The notes under the pieces are model-generated. The model did not search any database. It had not been told where the DNA came from and saw only the letters and a list, made by a program, of their open reading frames with translations. Below, one piece after another: positions 18,035 through 27,042 of a stretch of 64,000 nucleotides of DNA; the first letter of the stretch is position 1; every line of letters starts with the position of its first letter. The DNA is from Rivularia sp. MS3. GTDB lineage: Bacteria > Cyanobacteriota > Cyanobacteriia > Cyanobacteriales > Nostocaceae. The stretch spans positions 21,260-85,259 of the forward strand of contig JAHCMI010000036.1 of assembly GCA_019192545.1 (NCBI GenBank). The letters run 5' to 3'. Made by a program: the position numbers and the translations under genes.

Positions 18035-18619
18035 ATGGTTATATCAGTTGACGCAATAGCTTATTTGTTTTCTCCGACTATTTTGGGTTCTTTCTTGCCA
18101 TTGGATAGTTTGTTCTCTACACAAGGCATAATGGTGATGCTGCTTGCAGCTTATGCCGGTGCGATGTGGATGTTCTTAACTAGCGCTCCAAAGGTACACA
18201 CTATTATGGTGTCGGATTTAGAAATTGCCCGCGATTTATACGAAGGGTTGTTAGACTTGCCCGCTGCGGAAGTACCTTTGCACTATTATTACAATTACGA
18301 ACAGACAATTGGGGCTACGGGAGTCGATCCATTGTACTTGGGTAGCAGCCCTACTTATCCCAGCAAAATGTCTAATGCCACTGAAGGGCTTTGGTATCAG
18401 TTAAAGAAAAATACTCAGTTGCACGTTATTACCGGTGCTAGTTTAGGTAGTAAAAGTCAGCAGCGTCACGTATGCTTTGATCGCGACTGTTTAGAAATGA
18501 TTTTATTGCGAGTCGAAACCAGGGGATTAAAATTTAAAATTCGCAATCGCAAGCCGTTAAATTTTTTGGTGAAAGATTATGACGGAAGAGTTGTGGAAAT
18601 GGCTGAAGTTGCAAATTAA
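18035..18619 (+). CDS. Membrane-anchored glyoxalase-like (VOC fold) protein
   Basis: 194 residues from ATG 18035 (a TTG two codons upstream is in frame but less likely). One or two N-terminal hydrophobic segments (AIAYLFSPTILGSFLPLDSL, GIMVMLLAAYAGAMWMFLT) precede a VOC-type domain starting at KVHTIMVSDLEIARDLYEGLLDLPA and ending HVCFDRDCLEMILLRVETRG ... FLVKDYDGRVVEMAEV. The beta-alpha-beta-beta-beta pattern fits the glyoxalase/bleomycin-resistance superfamily, but metal ligands are not obvious, so an enzymatic role is uncertain. It is a single gene ending at a bidirectional terminator. Confidence 0.7.
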   Translation: MVISVDAIAYLFSPTILGSFLPLDSLFSTQGIMVMLLAAYAGAMWMFLTSAPKVHTIMVSDLEIARDLYEGLLDLPAAEVPLHYYYNYEQTIGATGVDPLYLGSSPTYPSKMSNATEGLWYQLKKNTQLHVITGASLGSKSQQRHVCFDRDCLEMILLRVETRGLKFKIRNRKPLNFLVKDYDGRVVEMAEVAN

Positions 18620-18691
18620 ATATTGTAAATAAAACTAGAAGTTAGGAGTACTAAAAACTTCTAACTGATAAGGGAATCAACGAAATTCACC

Positions 18692-18730
18692 AAAGCTCTG
18701 CCTTCATTTTTTTTATGAAAGCAGAGCTTT
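18692..18730. terminator. Bidirectional intrinsic terminator
   Basis: AAAGCTCTGC (18692-18701) and GCAGAGCTTT (18721-18730) are perfect inverted repeats, with the inner pair TCAT/ATGA extending the stem around a T-rich loop. Flanking A and T runs make it usable from both sides. It lies between the convergent genes ending at 18619 (plus) and 18796 (minus). Confidence 0.85.
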
Positions 18731-18795
18731 ATATATAAAAGCAATTGGCAAGAATCTGGTTGCCAAAAGAAGAAATATCTCTACATTTATGTGTT

Positions 18796-19272
18796 CTATT
18801 TGCTCATCTCAAAAATTCTTTCTAACCTCTTTACCAATTGCTCTGCTAAATCTAGTAAATCAATCGCTTCTTTCTCGTCTCTAAGACTGCAATTAATCTT
18901 TTCTAAACTAGCGCTTTCTACTAAAACAGTTTTGATGGCAAATACTCGGTTTTCTGCTTCAGAAAGTCTCAGACAATCTTCTAACTGAGTTGCAATTTCA
19001 CATAATGATTTGCCCTGCAACTGTTTTCTTACACTTACAGCTACCCAATCATCACTTTCTAAAAAGCTAGTCACAGATTCAACAAAATTAATTTGTGTGG
19101 CTTCATCTTCATCCCATTTTTCTAACCAATCTCCATCTACATCTTCGGCATATAAATAAGCTGCTTCTAGTCCGTATCTTACTATGTCATTTTGTAATTT
19201 CTGAGCTGCTTCTACAGATTCTATAAATTTATCTAATCTCTTTTGACAGTCTATTGACATTTCTTTTACCAT
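18796..19272 (-). CDS. Unknown helical acidic protein
   Basis: 158 residues, soluble, with no signal peptide or membrane segment. The sequence is almost all helical and rich in Glu/Asp/Leu (RLDKFIESVEAAQKLQNDIV, then ATQLEDCLRLSEAENRVFAI and DLLDLAEQLVKRLERIF at the end). It contains a WLEKWDEDEATQINFVE stretch. I do not recognise the family. It is 57 bases downstream of the next minus-strand unknown gene and probably co-transcribed with it; the pair may act together, but nothing shows how. Confidence 0.6.
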   Translation of the reverse strand: MVKEMSIDCQKRLDKFIESVEAAQKLQNDIVRYGLEAAYLYAEDVDGDWLEKWDEDEATQINFVESVTSFLESDDWVAVSVRKQLQGKSLCEIATQLEDCLRLSEAENRVFAIKTVLVESASLEKINCSLRDEKEAIDLLDLAEQLVKRLERIFEMSK

Positions 19273-19329
19273 TATGACTTAAATTATTAAGAGATATTGC
19301 TGATTGTTTAATTAGCTAACAATTAAATA

Positions 19330-20025
19330 CTAAAAACTAAATGTTAAATAAATACCTGTTTCCAGATTATTGCTGTTATACAGGGTCACATTTACTATCC
19401 TGTCTATAAAATCGGTTATACCCGGATTGTAACTTAATAGTAGTCCTTTATCTATCTTCCAATAACGCAATGTCGATTCCCAATTGTTAAATTTTTCTTG
19501 AAAAAATTCTTCACTTAAGCTAGTAAGTTGAACGCAAAGAGATGTATCGTAGCCGTTACTTACAATTATATCGGTAGCCATTGAAAAGTCGGCGATATAT
19601 CTTTTTACGACAGTACCTCCACGGCGTTGAATATTATCGATAACAGATGCAATTAAATCGGTATCTTCCCCATGAAATTGACCTGACATTAATTTTTGTC
19701 TCCAAATATAAAATTTAGAGTCATTTTCGCTAAGCCATTTAGGAAATAAGTAACTGTACCAGAATTTCAAACTTGGTTTAAGAGCATCAAAAGCTGCTTG
19801 CTGTTCTTCGTATGTCGGTAAAGATTTAACACTAAGCCAAACTTCAGCATCTCTTATTACTTGCTCTAAAAATAATATGACAAATTTTTTTGCGGTTAAC
19901 GAGCCAGGTTTTAAGTCTTTTACCCAACGGTTTATTTCATCTAATCTTTTTGCTAAATTCGGGTCTACTATAGATGCTTCCCTTATAAGATATTTTAACC
20001 TATTTTTAATATCTTTTGCTTGCAA
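19330..20025 (-). CDS. Unknown protein, possibly nuclease-fold
   Basis: 231 residues. The only usable start before the upstream stop is TTG at 20025, with GAGGT about ten bases upstream. The N-terminal half is helical and contains a Trp/Tyr-rich stretch (KFWYSYLFPKWLSEND). The C-terminal half (ADFSMATDIIVSNGYDTSLCVQLTSL, then KFNNWESTLRYWKIDKGLLLSYNPG) has alternating strands with an acidic residue in one strand and a Q-L-T end in the next. This vaguely recalls restriction-endonuclease-like folds (D...x-x-Q/E-x-K/T), but the required Lys is not clear. No function is assigned. Confidence 0.55.
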   Translation of the reverse strand: MQAKDIKNRLKYLIREASIVDPNLAKRLDEINRWVKDLKPGSLTAKKFVILFLEQVIRDAEVWLSVKSLPTYEEQQAAFDALKPSLKFWYSYLFPKWLSENDSKFYIWRQKLMSGQFHGEDTDLIASVIDNIQRRGGTVVKRYIADFSMATDIIVSNGYDTSLCVQLTSLSEEFFQEKFNNWESTLRYWKIDKGLLLSYNPGITDFIDRIVNVTLYNSNNLETGIYLTFSF

Positions 20026-20090
20026 TAAATGATATACCTCGCATCCTACAAATGAAGTTAAATTTTTGATTATCTTGAGTTATTTATAAA

Positions 20091-20125
20091 TTAAAAAGGG
20101 TGCGCTAGGCAACAGCATAACGCAC
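20091..20125 (-). terminator. Probable lysS terminator on a common palindromic repeat
   Basis: On the minus strand, downstream of lysS, GTGCGT and GCGCAC (one G-T pair) form a short stem around TATGCTGTTGCCTA, followed by a T-run (CCCTTTTTAA). The core GTGCGTTA...GCGCAC is a palindrome often seen between cyanobacterial genes. The stem is short, so strength is uncertain. Confidence 0.55.
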
Positions 20126-20155
20126 GGTAACAATTCCTCTGTAAAAGTTTGATCG

Positions 20156-21682
20156 CTAGGATTGCTCCTCGGATTTATCCGTAGTATTTTCTGGTTTGAG
20201 TAGGGGAAAGGCTATAACGTCGCGAATACTTGCCGAATTAGTTAACAACATCACCAATCTATCAATACCAATACCCAAGCCACCCGTAGGAGGCATTCCA
20301 TATTCTAAGGCGGCGAGAAAATCTTCATCTACGCCTTGAGCTTCTAAATCTCCAGCGGCTTTTCTAGCTGCTTGCTCTTCTAATCGCTGGCGTTGATCGA
20401 TAGGATCGGTAAGTTCGGAAAAACTATTCGCAGTTTCTCTTCCTACCATATATAATTCAAATCGTTCTACCAAACCGGGTTTTGAACGATGGGGTTTTGC
20501 TAAAGGCGAAATTTCGACGGGGAAATCAGTTACGAATGTAGGTTGAACCAAATTTTCTTCAACTTTTTGTTCAAAGGCTTCATTAAGAAGTTTACCCAAT
20601 GAAGGGCAATCATCTATACCTTCTATACCAGCATTCTTACAAGCTGCTTTGGCTGGCTCTAAACTTGGGAATGACTCGAAATCAATACCTGAATATTCTT
20701 TAACTAATTCATGCATTGTTACTCGTCGCCAAGGAGGAGTCAGATCGACTTCAGTTCCTTGGTAATTAATTTTCAGCGTGCCGATAACTTCTTGACTGAC
20801 GGTAGTAATTATACCTTCTGTCAAATCCATCATATCGTTGTAATCGGCATAAGCTTGGTAAAGTTCAATAGTGGTAAATTCCGGGTTGTGACGGGTAGAA
20901 ATGCCCTCATTGCGGAAAATCCGTCCTAATTCAAAAACTTTTTCAAACCCACCGACAATTAACCGCTTCAAATGAAGTTCGGTAGCAATGCGTAAATACA
21001 GCTGCATTTCCAGCGTATTGTGGTAAGTGATAAACGGGCGTGCATCCGCACCTCCTGCTTCACCTTGCATTACCGGAGTTTCAATTTCAATAAATCCCCG
21101 CTCGTCTAAATAGCGGCGAATTCCGGCAGTAATCAAAGCGCGACGGCGAAAAGTTTGTCGCACTTCTGGGTTAACAATCAAATCTACATAACGCTGACGA
21201 TAACGTTTAGTAATATCAGTTAACCCATGCCACTTGTCGGGTAAAGGCAACAGGGATTTAGTTAGGACACTATATTGCTTAACGTAAACCGATAATTCGC
21301 CCTTCTCAGTCCGTTTTATAGTTCCTTTTGCTCCCAGAATATCGCCCATATCTGTAAGCTGTTTGAGATTTTTGAAAGCATCGGCATCGATATCCGCCAT
21401 ACTTTCAGAAATACGCTTCTTTTCCAAATAAAGCTGAATAGTGCCAGTTTCATCCTGCAAAGTAAAAAATGCCAACTTACCCATGACACGGCGTGTCATT
21501 ATTCTTCCGGCGATCGCTACTTCAAAGTCAACTTCTTCACCGTTGGAAATATCGGCAAATTTCTCTTGTAATTCACCAGCGTGATGGGTAACTTCCCATC
21601 TATAAGCGTAGGGATTCATCCCCTGCTGTCGTAGCTGCTCTACTTTTTCTAGCCTAGTGGCACGGATATCTTCTTCCGACAT
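20156..21682 (-). CDS. lysS: Lysyl-tRNA synthetase, class II
   Basis: 508 residues, full length. The N-terminal OB-fold anticodon-binding domain is seen at [19 protein letters not shown] (residues 54-72). The class II catalytic core follows, with motif 1 ([26 protein letters not shown], about 181-206), motif 2 ([23 protein letters not shown], about 259-281) and motif 3 ([16 protein letters not shown], near 466). It charges tRNA-Lys with lysine in the cytoplasm. It stands alone, with an ATG start and a probable terminator immediately downstream. Nothing unusual was seen. Confidence 0.98.
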   Translation of the reverse strand: MSEEDIRATRLEKVEQLRQQGMNPYAYRWEVTHHAGELQEKFADISNGEEVDFEVAIAGRIMTRRVMGKLAFFTLQDETGTIQLYLEKKRISESMADIDADAFKNLKQLTDMGDILGAKGTIKRTEKGELSVYVKQYSVLTKSLLPLPDKWHGLTDITKRYRQRYVDLIVNPEVRQTFRRRALITAGIRRYLDERGFIEIETPVMQGEAGGADARPFITYHNTLEMQLYLRIATELHLKRLIVGGFEKVFELGRIFRNEGISTRHNPEFTTIELYQAYADYNDMMDLTEGIITTVSQEVIGTLKINYQGTEVDLTPPWRRVTMHELVKEYSGIDFESFPSLEPAKAACKNAGIEGIDDCPSLGKLLNEAFEQKVEENLVQPTFVTDFPVEISPLAKPHRSKPGLVERFELYMVGRETANSFSELTDPIDQRQRLEEQAARKAAGDLEAQGVDEDFLAALEYGMPPTGGLGIGIDRLVMLLTNSASIRDVIAFPLLKPENTTDKSEEQS

Positions 21683-22154
21683 AGTTTACGAACTTAGGAA
21701 CGGGCAAGATTTATTATAGTTCTATGCCCGCATTGTACATTGAGAATATTTGGGTAAGTTTTTTTATTTAAAACATAAATTATCAACTGGCAAAATTACA
21801 TTGATTCAGATTCTCAAGTTTTGTTGGGAAAACCGACGGTGAAGGAAACTAGAATCTCAGTTGAATTTTGCTTGGATTGTTTGCTGTAGGGTGGACACAA
21901 GAGTAAATTTTAGAAAATTATCCTACGCTCACCTCACAAGCATTGCGAGCCGTATTTGCCTTTACGGCTGAGTGTATGCGTGAAGAATGCTTATTTATAT
22001 TTATGTAAAATCAACAGAGGATTGCAGGAAATCGCTTCTAATTCGATTCAACATTGTATTTTTTATATCTTTAAACTCCGAAATAAAAGGGCGATAATTT
22101 TATAAATTATGCCTAATAACTATGCTGGCTAAGTTACAAATATAAATTATTTAT
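21683..22154. other. Divergent spacer between lysS and a ClpP-fold gene
   Basis: No credible gene. It holds a small hairpin, AGCCGTA...TACGGCT (about 21947-21968), of unknown meaning. Both flanking genes should have their promoters here, but none could be assigned with confidence. Confidence 0.35.
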
Positions 22155-23105
22155 ATGGAAAACAAAAAGCAATTGACGAGATGCGTTGAGTTTGTTGCGG
22201 AAGAACTTGATGCTGATATTTTTCTATATAGTGCTGAAATAACGGATTTTAATGCTGATAAATTAATTAATGAAATTAAAGCAACTTCACCTAAAAGAGA
22301 TAACGTAGTTTTAATTATGACTACTTATGGTGGTGACCCGGATGCGGCTTTTAGAATTGCCCGTTATATCAAAAGAAAATATAAAAAGTTTAGTTTATTT
22401 GTATTTGGCTACTGTAAAAGTGCCGGAACTTTATTAGCATTAGGAGCGGACGAAATTGTTATTTCCGATTTTGGTGAATTAGGTCCCCTTGATGTCCAAG
22501 TTACTAAAGATGATGACTTTAGAAGCGAGTCTGTATTAGATATTCAGCAAGCTATGTCTGTAATTGGCTCGCAAGCTTTTGAAATGTTTGAGAGCTATTT
22601 ATTAAATTTGATTTCTGGAACTCAAGCGCTGATAACTACAAAAACAGCAGCAGATATTGCCAGTTCTATGGCTGTTAATTTATTGTCTCCAATTCCCAGT
22701 CAAATTGACCCTTTAAGATTGGGTGAGATGAATAGATTAATGAATATTGCTTTAGCTTACGGTCAAAGATTAAAACCGGAAGGTATTGAAGTCATTAAGA
22801 ATCTAATTTACAATTATCCTTCTCATAGTTTTGTGATTGACTATGAAGAAGCAAAAAAGCTATTTGACTGCGTTAGAGAACCTTCAGATTTAGAACTTGA
22901 ACTAGAAGAAATTGTCTTACCTTTAGTACGTAAACCTGCTTCTACAGAAATTATATTAAATTTAGAAAATTTGAAAGAAGAAAATGAAGAAAACTCAGAT
23001 AGAAATAACTCAGATAGGGAAAGAATTGCGGAAGAATCAGTTTCTACAGACGATGGAGAGGATGAAGCGATTGAAGGTAATATCCTACCCTTTGATAAAA
23101 GGTAG
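22155..23105 (+). CDS. ClpP/SppA-fold serine protease-like protein (SDH-type)
   Basis: 316 residues, no signal peptide. The fold pattern of the ClpP-crotonase proteases is clear: VVLIMTTYGGDPDAAFRIARYI (51-72, oxyanion-hole GG), FSLFVFGYCKSAGTLLALGADEIVISDFGELGPLDVQ (79-115) with the candidate nucleophile S89, and a downstream helical part. This corresponds to the small cytosolic relatives of serine dehydrogenase proteinase/SppA. The C-terminal 60 residues are acidic and disordered (EENEENSDRNNSDRERIAEE). The ATG start lacks a good ribosome-binding site. A second member of the fold is encoded at 35872-36759. Confidence 0.75.
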   Translation: MENKKQLTRCVEFVAEELDADIFLYSAEITDFNADKLINEIKATSPKRDNVVLIMTTYGGDPDAAFRIARYIKRKYKKFSLFVFGYCKSAGTLLALGADEIVISDFGELGPLDVQVTKDDDFRSESVLDIQQAMSVIGSQAFEMFESYLLNLISGTQALITTKTAADIASSMAVNLLSPIPSQIDPLRLGEMNRLMNIALAYGQRLKPEGIEVIKNLIYNYPSHSFVIDYEEAKKLFDCVREPSDLELELEEIVLPLVRKPASTEIILNLENLKEENEENSDRNNSDRERIAEESVSTDDGEDEAIEGNILPFDKR

Positions 23106-23215
23106 TGAAACTCAAAATAATACTGTTGCTTCAACAAAAACTATATTTAAAAATTTACAAAAGTAATTTGTAAAATTAAGAGCATGGGTGGAAAAGTTAT
23201 AAATTAGACCACTAA

Positions 23216-23300
23216 CTTTCTAGATCCCCCTAAATCCCCCTTTTGAAAGGGGGACTTAAAAAAGGAACTCTAACCTTTATAAGGGTGGAAGGGGGATCGA
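23216..23300. repeat. Palindromic intergenic element with GATCCCCC ends
   Basis: GATCCCCC (23223-23230) and GGGGGATC (23291-23298) are inverted ends, and CCCCC-TTTTGAAA-GGGGG (23236-23253) forms an inner hairpin. The sequence (TAGATCCCCCTAAATCCCCC) is a common intergenic palindrome in cyanobacteria. It lies between the 3' ends of two convergent genes. Confidence 0.75.
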
Positions 23301-23353
23301 AGCAATAATGAGTGAATAACGATGCTTTTAAACATCCTCTAAGTCATTGCTAA

Positions 23354-23382
23354 AAACCCGGTTTCCTTAATTAACCGGGTTT
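23354..23382. terminator. Bidirectional intrinsic terminator
   Basis: AAACCCGGTT (23354-23363) and AACCGGGTTT (23373-23382) form a perfect 10-base-pair stem with a 9-base loop. T-rich tracts flank it on both strands. It serves the convergent genes ending at 23105 (plus) and 23407 (minus). Confidence 0.85.
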
Positions 23383-23406
23383 CTGATTTTTACAATTACC
23401 GAATAA

Positions 23407-24369
23407 CTATTCTCGTTTAATTTGATTAATTTCCCTTTGTAATTCTTCTATTTCTCGCTGCAATTTATCAATTTCTTCGTGTTGATTTTCTTTCGGTTTC
23501 ACATCAACTGTACTTTTATCGGATTCTTTCGGATAATTTCCTTTTTTAATTTCGTCATATTCTTGAGATACAGCCCATTTTCTTAGATAATGTAGCCTTT
23601 CTACTGGAAAAGGATGACTGAGCATTACCCCTTGAGCGCCGTTATACATTAAAAATTTATACACTTGATTCAGCCCATCTTCATCAAGTGCTTGATAATT
23701 TTCCGATTGACGAATAAATTCTTGCAAACTGCATTCATTACTATATTTATTACTACCGCCAGAAATTTTCATCATCGAAGACATAACCGTATTCAAATCA
23801 TCTGTAACCAATAGTGCGGCTCTATCGGCAGTTAACTCAGCTTTGCGTCGCCATTCAAAAAAAGCATAAATCAAACCGCTGCTAACTATGTTACCAATAC
23901 CAAAAGTTAATTCCCCGACAATAGAGGCTGCATTCATCGCCCACATCGCCATTTGAATTAAAATAGTATGACCACACTTAATATGTCCCAACTCATGGGC
24001 TAACACAGACCTAATTTCGGCTTCGTTGAGCAAATCTAAAATACCTGTATTAATAACAATGTAAGGATGTTCCTGTCCTAAAGCGTAACTATTAGCAACA
24101 GGATTTTGCTCGACAAACAATTTGGGTTCTGGGTAAATATCCAAATCTCGCACGCATTCCCGAAATATCTGATAAATAGTTGAATATTGTCGCGGTCCGA
24201 CTTCAATGGTGTTACCCATTAAATAAATTAATTGCGGACGTTCGTAGACAAATTCCACGAATTTACGGGCAACAAAGTCAAACCCCGGTAAACCTCTTAG
24301 GCTTTCTTCGGCTTGACGATCTAAGGGATGTCTGAAAGCTTCGCTGGAAATTCCTTTATAAGTTGGCAT
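23407..24369 (-). CDS. M48-family zinc metallopeptidase
   Basis: 320 residues. The zinc motif HELGH lies at 125-129 (SVLAHELGHIKCGH) and the third ligand is E178 in RRKAELTADRAALL, as in M48 (HtpX/Ste24-type) peptidases. Two moderately hydrophobic stretches (about 136-170) flank the active site, but there are no N-terminal membrane helices, so this is the shorter soluble or peripheral type common in cyanobacteria (HPLDRQAEESLRGLPGFDFVARKFVEF at the start). The C-terminal 45 residues are a charged coiled coil (DKLQREIEELQREINQIKRE). It probably takes part in protein quality control; substrates are unknown. Confidence 0.9.
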   Translation of the reverse strand: MPTYKGISSEAFRHPLDRQAEESLRGLPGFDFVARKFVEFVYERPQLIYLMGNTIEVGPRQYSTIYQIFRECVRDLDIYPEPKLFVEQNPVANSYALGQEHPYIVINTGILDLLNEAEIRSVLAHELGHIKCGHTILIQMAMWAMNAASIVGELTFGIGNIVSSGLIYAFFEWRRKAELTADRAALLVTDDLNTVMSSMMKISGGSNKYSNECSLQEFIRQSENYQALDEDGLNQVYKFLMYNGAQGVMLSHPFPVERLHYLRKWAVSQEYDEIKKGNYPKESDKSTVDVKPKENQHEEIDKLQREIEELQREINQIKRE

Positions 24370-24680
24370 AATTGCAGGGTAGTTAGTTGTAAGTTCGGCG
24401 ACTGCGAATCTAGAAACGGCACGATTTAACTCAAAGATGCTTCTTTGAAGAAGGCTGCGTTACATAATTTGTAATCGTCGATTGAACTATATTTAAAAGG
24501 TGTTTAATCGTTTGTAGTTTAGCAATTGAGCAGTAAATACTGCCGCTCTAAAAATAAAAACATAATATAAGTAGATATCGGAACTGTTTAAAACTGGGTT
24601 TAAACAATTGGCTAAAACAATTAGGTTAAAACATTAATTTAAAGAATTAACTAAAAATCACTATGTATGGGAAATAGAGC
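24370..24680. other. Divergent spacer, no gene seen
   Basis: An AT-rich region between the M48 gene (minus) and the DinG-like gene (plus). It contains imperfect repeats of AAAACAATT/TTAAAACA near 24590-24635. No hairpin or clear promoter was found. The following gene begins with GTG at 24681. Confidence 0.35.
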
Positions 24681-26240
24681 GTGATTGAAGCAGAAGTTCA
24701 TTTATCACTACACAACTTCCTGCGGTCGCAGGCAGGTTTACCTTCTTGGCCGCATCATTTAACGATGGCGCGGTTGGTAGCACGCGCATTAAGGGTGGGG
24801 CGTAGCGCTTTAATTCAGGTGGGAGCAGCTTGTGGTTATCAAGGACAGTATCGTACTAGTTTTGTGGCTTCGGCTTTGATGTGGCACGAAGCTGTGGTTA
24901 TTGTCGCCACTCAACCAGTACAGCAACGTCTGTTACAAGTAGAAATTCCTAGACTACAAAAGTGGTTAAAAGTTAACAAACCAATAATAGTAGCCGATAC
25001 TTTTCCCTCTTTAGATTTCCAGGGAATTCTCATAGTATCTCCCCAAGCTTGGTTAAATGCTCAATTGAGTTCTAATCATAAATTTCCTCCAAATATTCCC
25101 ACAATTATTGACGGTGTAGATGATTTGGAAGATTGGATAAGAGAACAGCTTACCGCGAGCATTGAACCACAAGATTGGCAGCAGTTAATGCTGGCTTATC
25201 CTTCCCTAGCTGAAGAAATTCGTACCCTGCGAGTGCAATTAACTCACGAAATTTTTCAGCATCCTGCAAACCCCTACGAATGTTACTTAATTTCGGAACC
25301 AGAAGAAGAAATTTTATGCCGTATTTATTCAAGTTTAGATTTAAATAGCCTTCCGGAAACTTGGAAAAGGTTTTGGCAATTATTTAAAACGAGACACGAA
25401 ACATTTTCCGCGACTAAATCTTCGCCTTCTCCTCCTTTACTCTGGGCTACCCCACGTCGCCGTCAGGGTTTATTTTCTCTGCATTGTGCCCCAATTGAGT
25501 TGGGAAAAATTCTCTCGCCGATTTGGCAGCGACAACCTGTAGTATTAATCGGTTCGGCTTTGGAACCAGAAACTGAAGCTACATTATTTCGTCAGCGCTT
25601 GGGATTGGGTGATTTGACTTGCTTAAAGTTCTCGAATGATAATCATACTCAAGCGATTCAACTTTATATACCTAATAAATTACCCTTACCCAACACGCCG
25701 GAATTCAAACCCGTGTTTATTCACCAAGTTCGCCAGATGGTATGTTTAAGTGCAACTTCGCCTGGTTTAACTGTAATCTTGGTTGGAGATGTACCGCTCA
25801 AATCTCAACTGGGAACAACTTTGGCTGCTGAATTCGGTTCGCGGGTACAGGTAGACAAAACTTGTTTGGATGAAAATGGTATTTTAGTTTGCGGCTGGGA
25901 ATTTTGGCGGCAACATCAAAGAGTTTTACCTGCTCCACAAATGTTGATTATTTCCACTTTGCCTCTACCTTCTTTGGAAGATCCATTGGTTGCTGGTAGA
26001 GTTGCTTATTACAAGCATTCCCATCAAGACTGGTTCCGGTTGTACTTGTTACCTACGGCCTTAAACGAATTACAGCGAGCTGTAGCTCCTGCAAGAGATT
26101 CTAGCGGCATCGTAGCTTTACTAGATAGCCGAGTCATTTACCGCAGCTACGGCGCTCAAGTTCTTGCAGTCTTAAGCCCCCTTTCACGAATAAATTATTT
26201 AGATCCGGGTTTATTTTCTAATCCCCAAGAGGAATCTTGA
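24681..26240 (+). CDS. DinG/XPD-like helicase homologue lacking Walker A (probable pseudoenzyme)
   Basis: 519 residues from a GTG start. The order of elements follows DinG-type SF2 helicases: an RxxQxxM-like start (HHLTMARLVARALRVGRSALIQVGA, 20-44), a strand at VVIVATQPVQQRLLQVEIPRL (72-92; compare the DinG VISTNTxxLQxQL), FQGILIVSPQAWLNAQL, IIDGVDDLEDWI in the DEAH position (137-148), then a C-terminal helicase half with ILVCGWEFWRQHQR, STLPLPSLEDPLVAGRVAYY and RDSSGIVALLDSRVIYRSYGAQVLAVL (473-499). The Walker A loop reads VGAACGYQGQYRTSF with no GKT/S, and the DEAH box is GVDD. It therefore probably does not hydrolyse ATP. The Fe-S cysteines are also not evident. Conservation of the scaffold argues against a fresh pseudogene. 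Confidence 0.65.
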   Translation: MIEAEVHLSLHNFLRSQAGLPSWPHHLTMARLVARALRVGRSALIQVGAACGYQGQYRTSFVASALMWHEAVVIVATQPVQQRLLQVEIPRLQKWLKVNKPIIVADTFPSLDFQGILIVSPQAWLNAQLSSNHKFPPNIPTIIDGVDDLEDWIREQLTASIEPQDWQQLMLAYPSLAEEIRTLRVQLTHEIFQHPANPYECYLISEPEEEILCRIYSSLDLNSLPETWKRFWQLFKTRHETFSATKSSPSPPLLWATPRRRQGLFSLHCAPIELGKILSPIWQRQPVVLIGSALEPETEATLFRQRLGLGDLTCLKFSNDNHTQAIQLYIPNKLPLPNTPEFKPVFIHQVRQMVCLSATSPGLTVILVGDVPLKSQLGTTLAAEFGSRVQVDKTCLDENGILVCGWEFWRQHQRVLPAPQMLIISTLPLPSLEDPLVAGRVAYYKHSHQDWFRLYLLPTALNELQRAVAPARDSSGIVALLDSRVIYRSYGAQVLAVLSPLSRINYLDPGLFSNPQEES

Positions 26241-26319
26241 TTCAATTATCAATTAACATAACAGCGAACGCTCTTTCATAGTTTGGTTTCGCAATTGTTC
26301 GTTAATAACCCAAAACTAA

Positions 26320-26526
26320 TTAATAAGCTAAAGTTTCTAAAGTTTCTCTTAGATATAGCTGTACTTGTTCGTCTAAGTTTAATGCCTCAAAACCATTGCC
26401 CGCATGGACTCGCTCGTTCTGCCAACGTCGGAAACCAGAGCTAATGGCGATCGCCTGCTTTAAATTATTCCAAATATCGGCATCACCTTTTAAGCCACTA
26501 TCGCTTTTGACTGTGAAACTACTCAT
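26320..26526 (-). CDS. Small conserved-type protein, unknown
   Basis: 68 residues (MSSFTVKSDSGLKGDADIWN at the start), soluble, with a helical C-terminal half (LDEQVQLYLRETLETLAY). Composition and a central FRRWQNERVHAG motif look like a real protein, and I believe small proteins of this kind are common in Nostocales. No function is known to me. It is convergent with the DinG-like gene, 79 bases from its stop. Confidence 0.65.
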   Translation of the reverse strand: MSSFTVKSDSGLKGDADIWNNLKQAIAISSGFRRWQNERVHAGNGFEALNLDEQVQLYLRETLETLAY

Positions 26527-26704
26527 GATTAATCAATCCTTTGCTTAACTTTTTGGTTTAACTTTTATAATTTTTGCAGTATTTTGCAGAATATACTTTT
26601 ATTTATTGACTTGGGATTAGTTCTAGTCTCTCATCCGTACTGTAATACATTCGCGATGCTTCGCGTTACAAGCATAACTACGAACTCAATTTAAGTCCTG
26701 TTTG

Positions 26705-26748
26705 TATTTTTATTTTTTATTTTTTATTTTTTATTTTTTATTTTTTAA
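26705..26748. repeat. (ATTTTTT)n heptamer array
   Basis: Six near-perfect copies of TATTTTTT run from 26705 to 26748. It lies in the spacer downstream of infB on the minus strand and upstream of the small 68-residue gene. A palindromic element (ATTCGCGATGCTTCGCG) lies 50 bases away at about 26650-26666. Confidence 0.8.
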
Positions 26749-26881
26749 CTAAATCGATCCCAGAATTAGCTCGAAATGAATTTATGGTTTTATTCAATAC
26801 TTTTTTTAAGGTAGTGGTTAAGTGACGAATATTTCTGTTGCAGTTGTTACTAAAGTCAATTTTAATTCATAATTTTACCAA

Positions 26882-26928
26882 TATAAAAAATATGTAGAGA
26901 TAAAAGCTGAGCGCTAAATCTCTACATA
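26882..26928 (-). terminator. infB: Rho-independent terminator of the rimP-nusA-ylxR-infB operon
   Basis: TATGTAGAGA (26891-26900) and TCTCTACATA (26919-26928) form a perfect 10-base-pair stem, and the inner AGC/GCT extends it. On the minus strand the hairpin is followed at once by TTTTTTATAT, a typical U-run. It sits 115 bases after the infB stop codon. Confidence 0.85.
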
Positions 26929-27042
26929 CTTTAATTTGGATAATTTTTTGCAAACGTAAGGGCCTTGATGTGAAGAAGGCAACTAGGGGTAATAAATACC
27001 TATGTTGCCCAATTGGATTTTTGTGAAATCTTTGGCTGCCCA

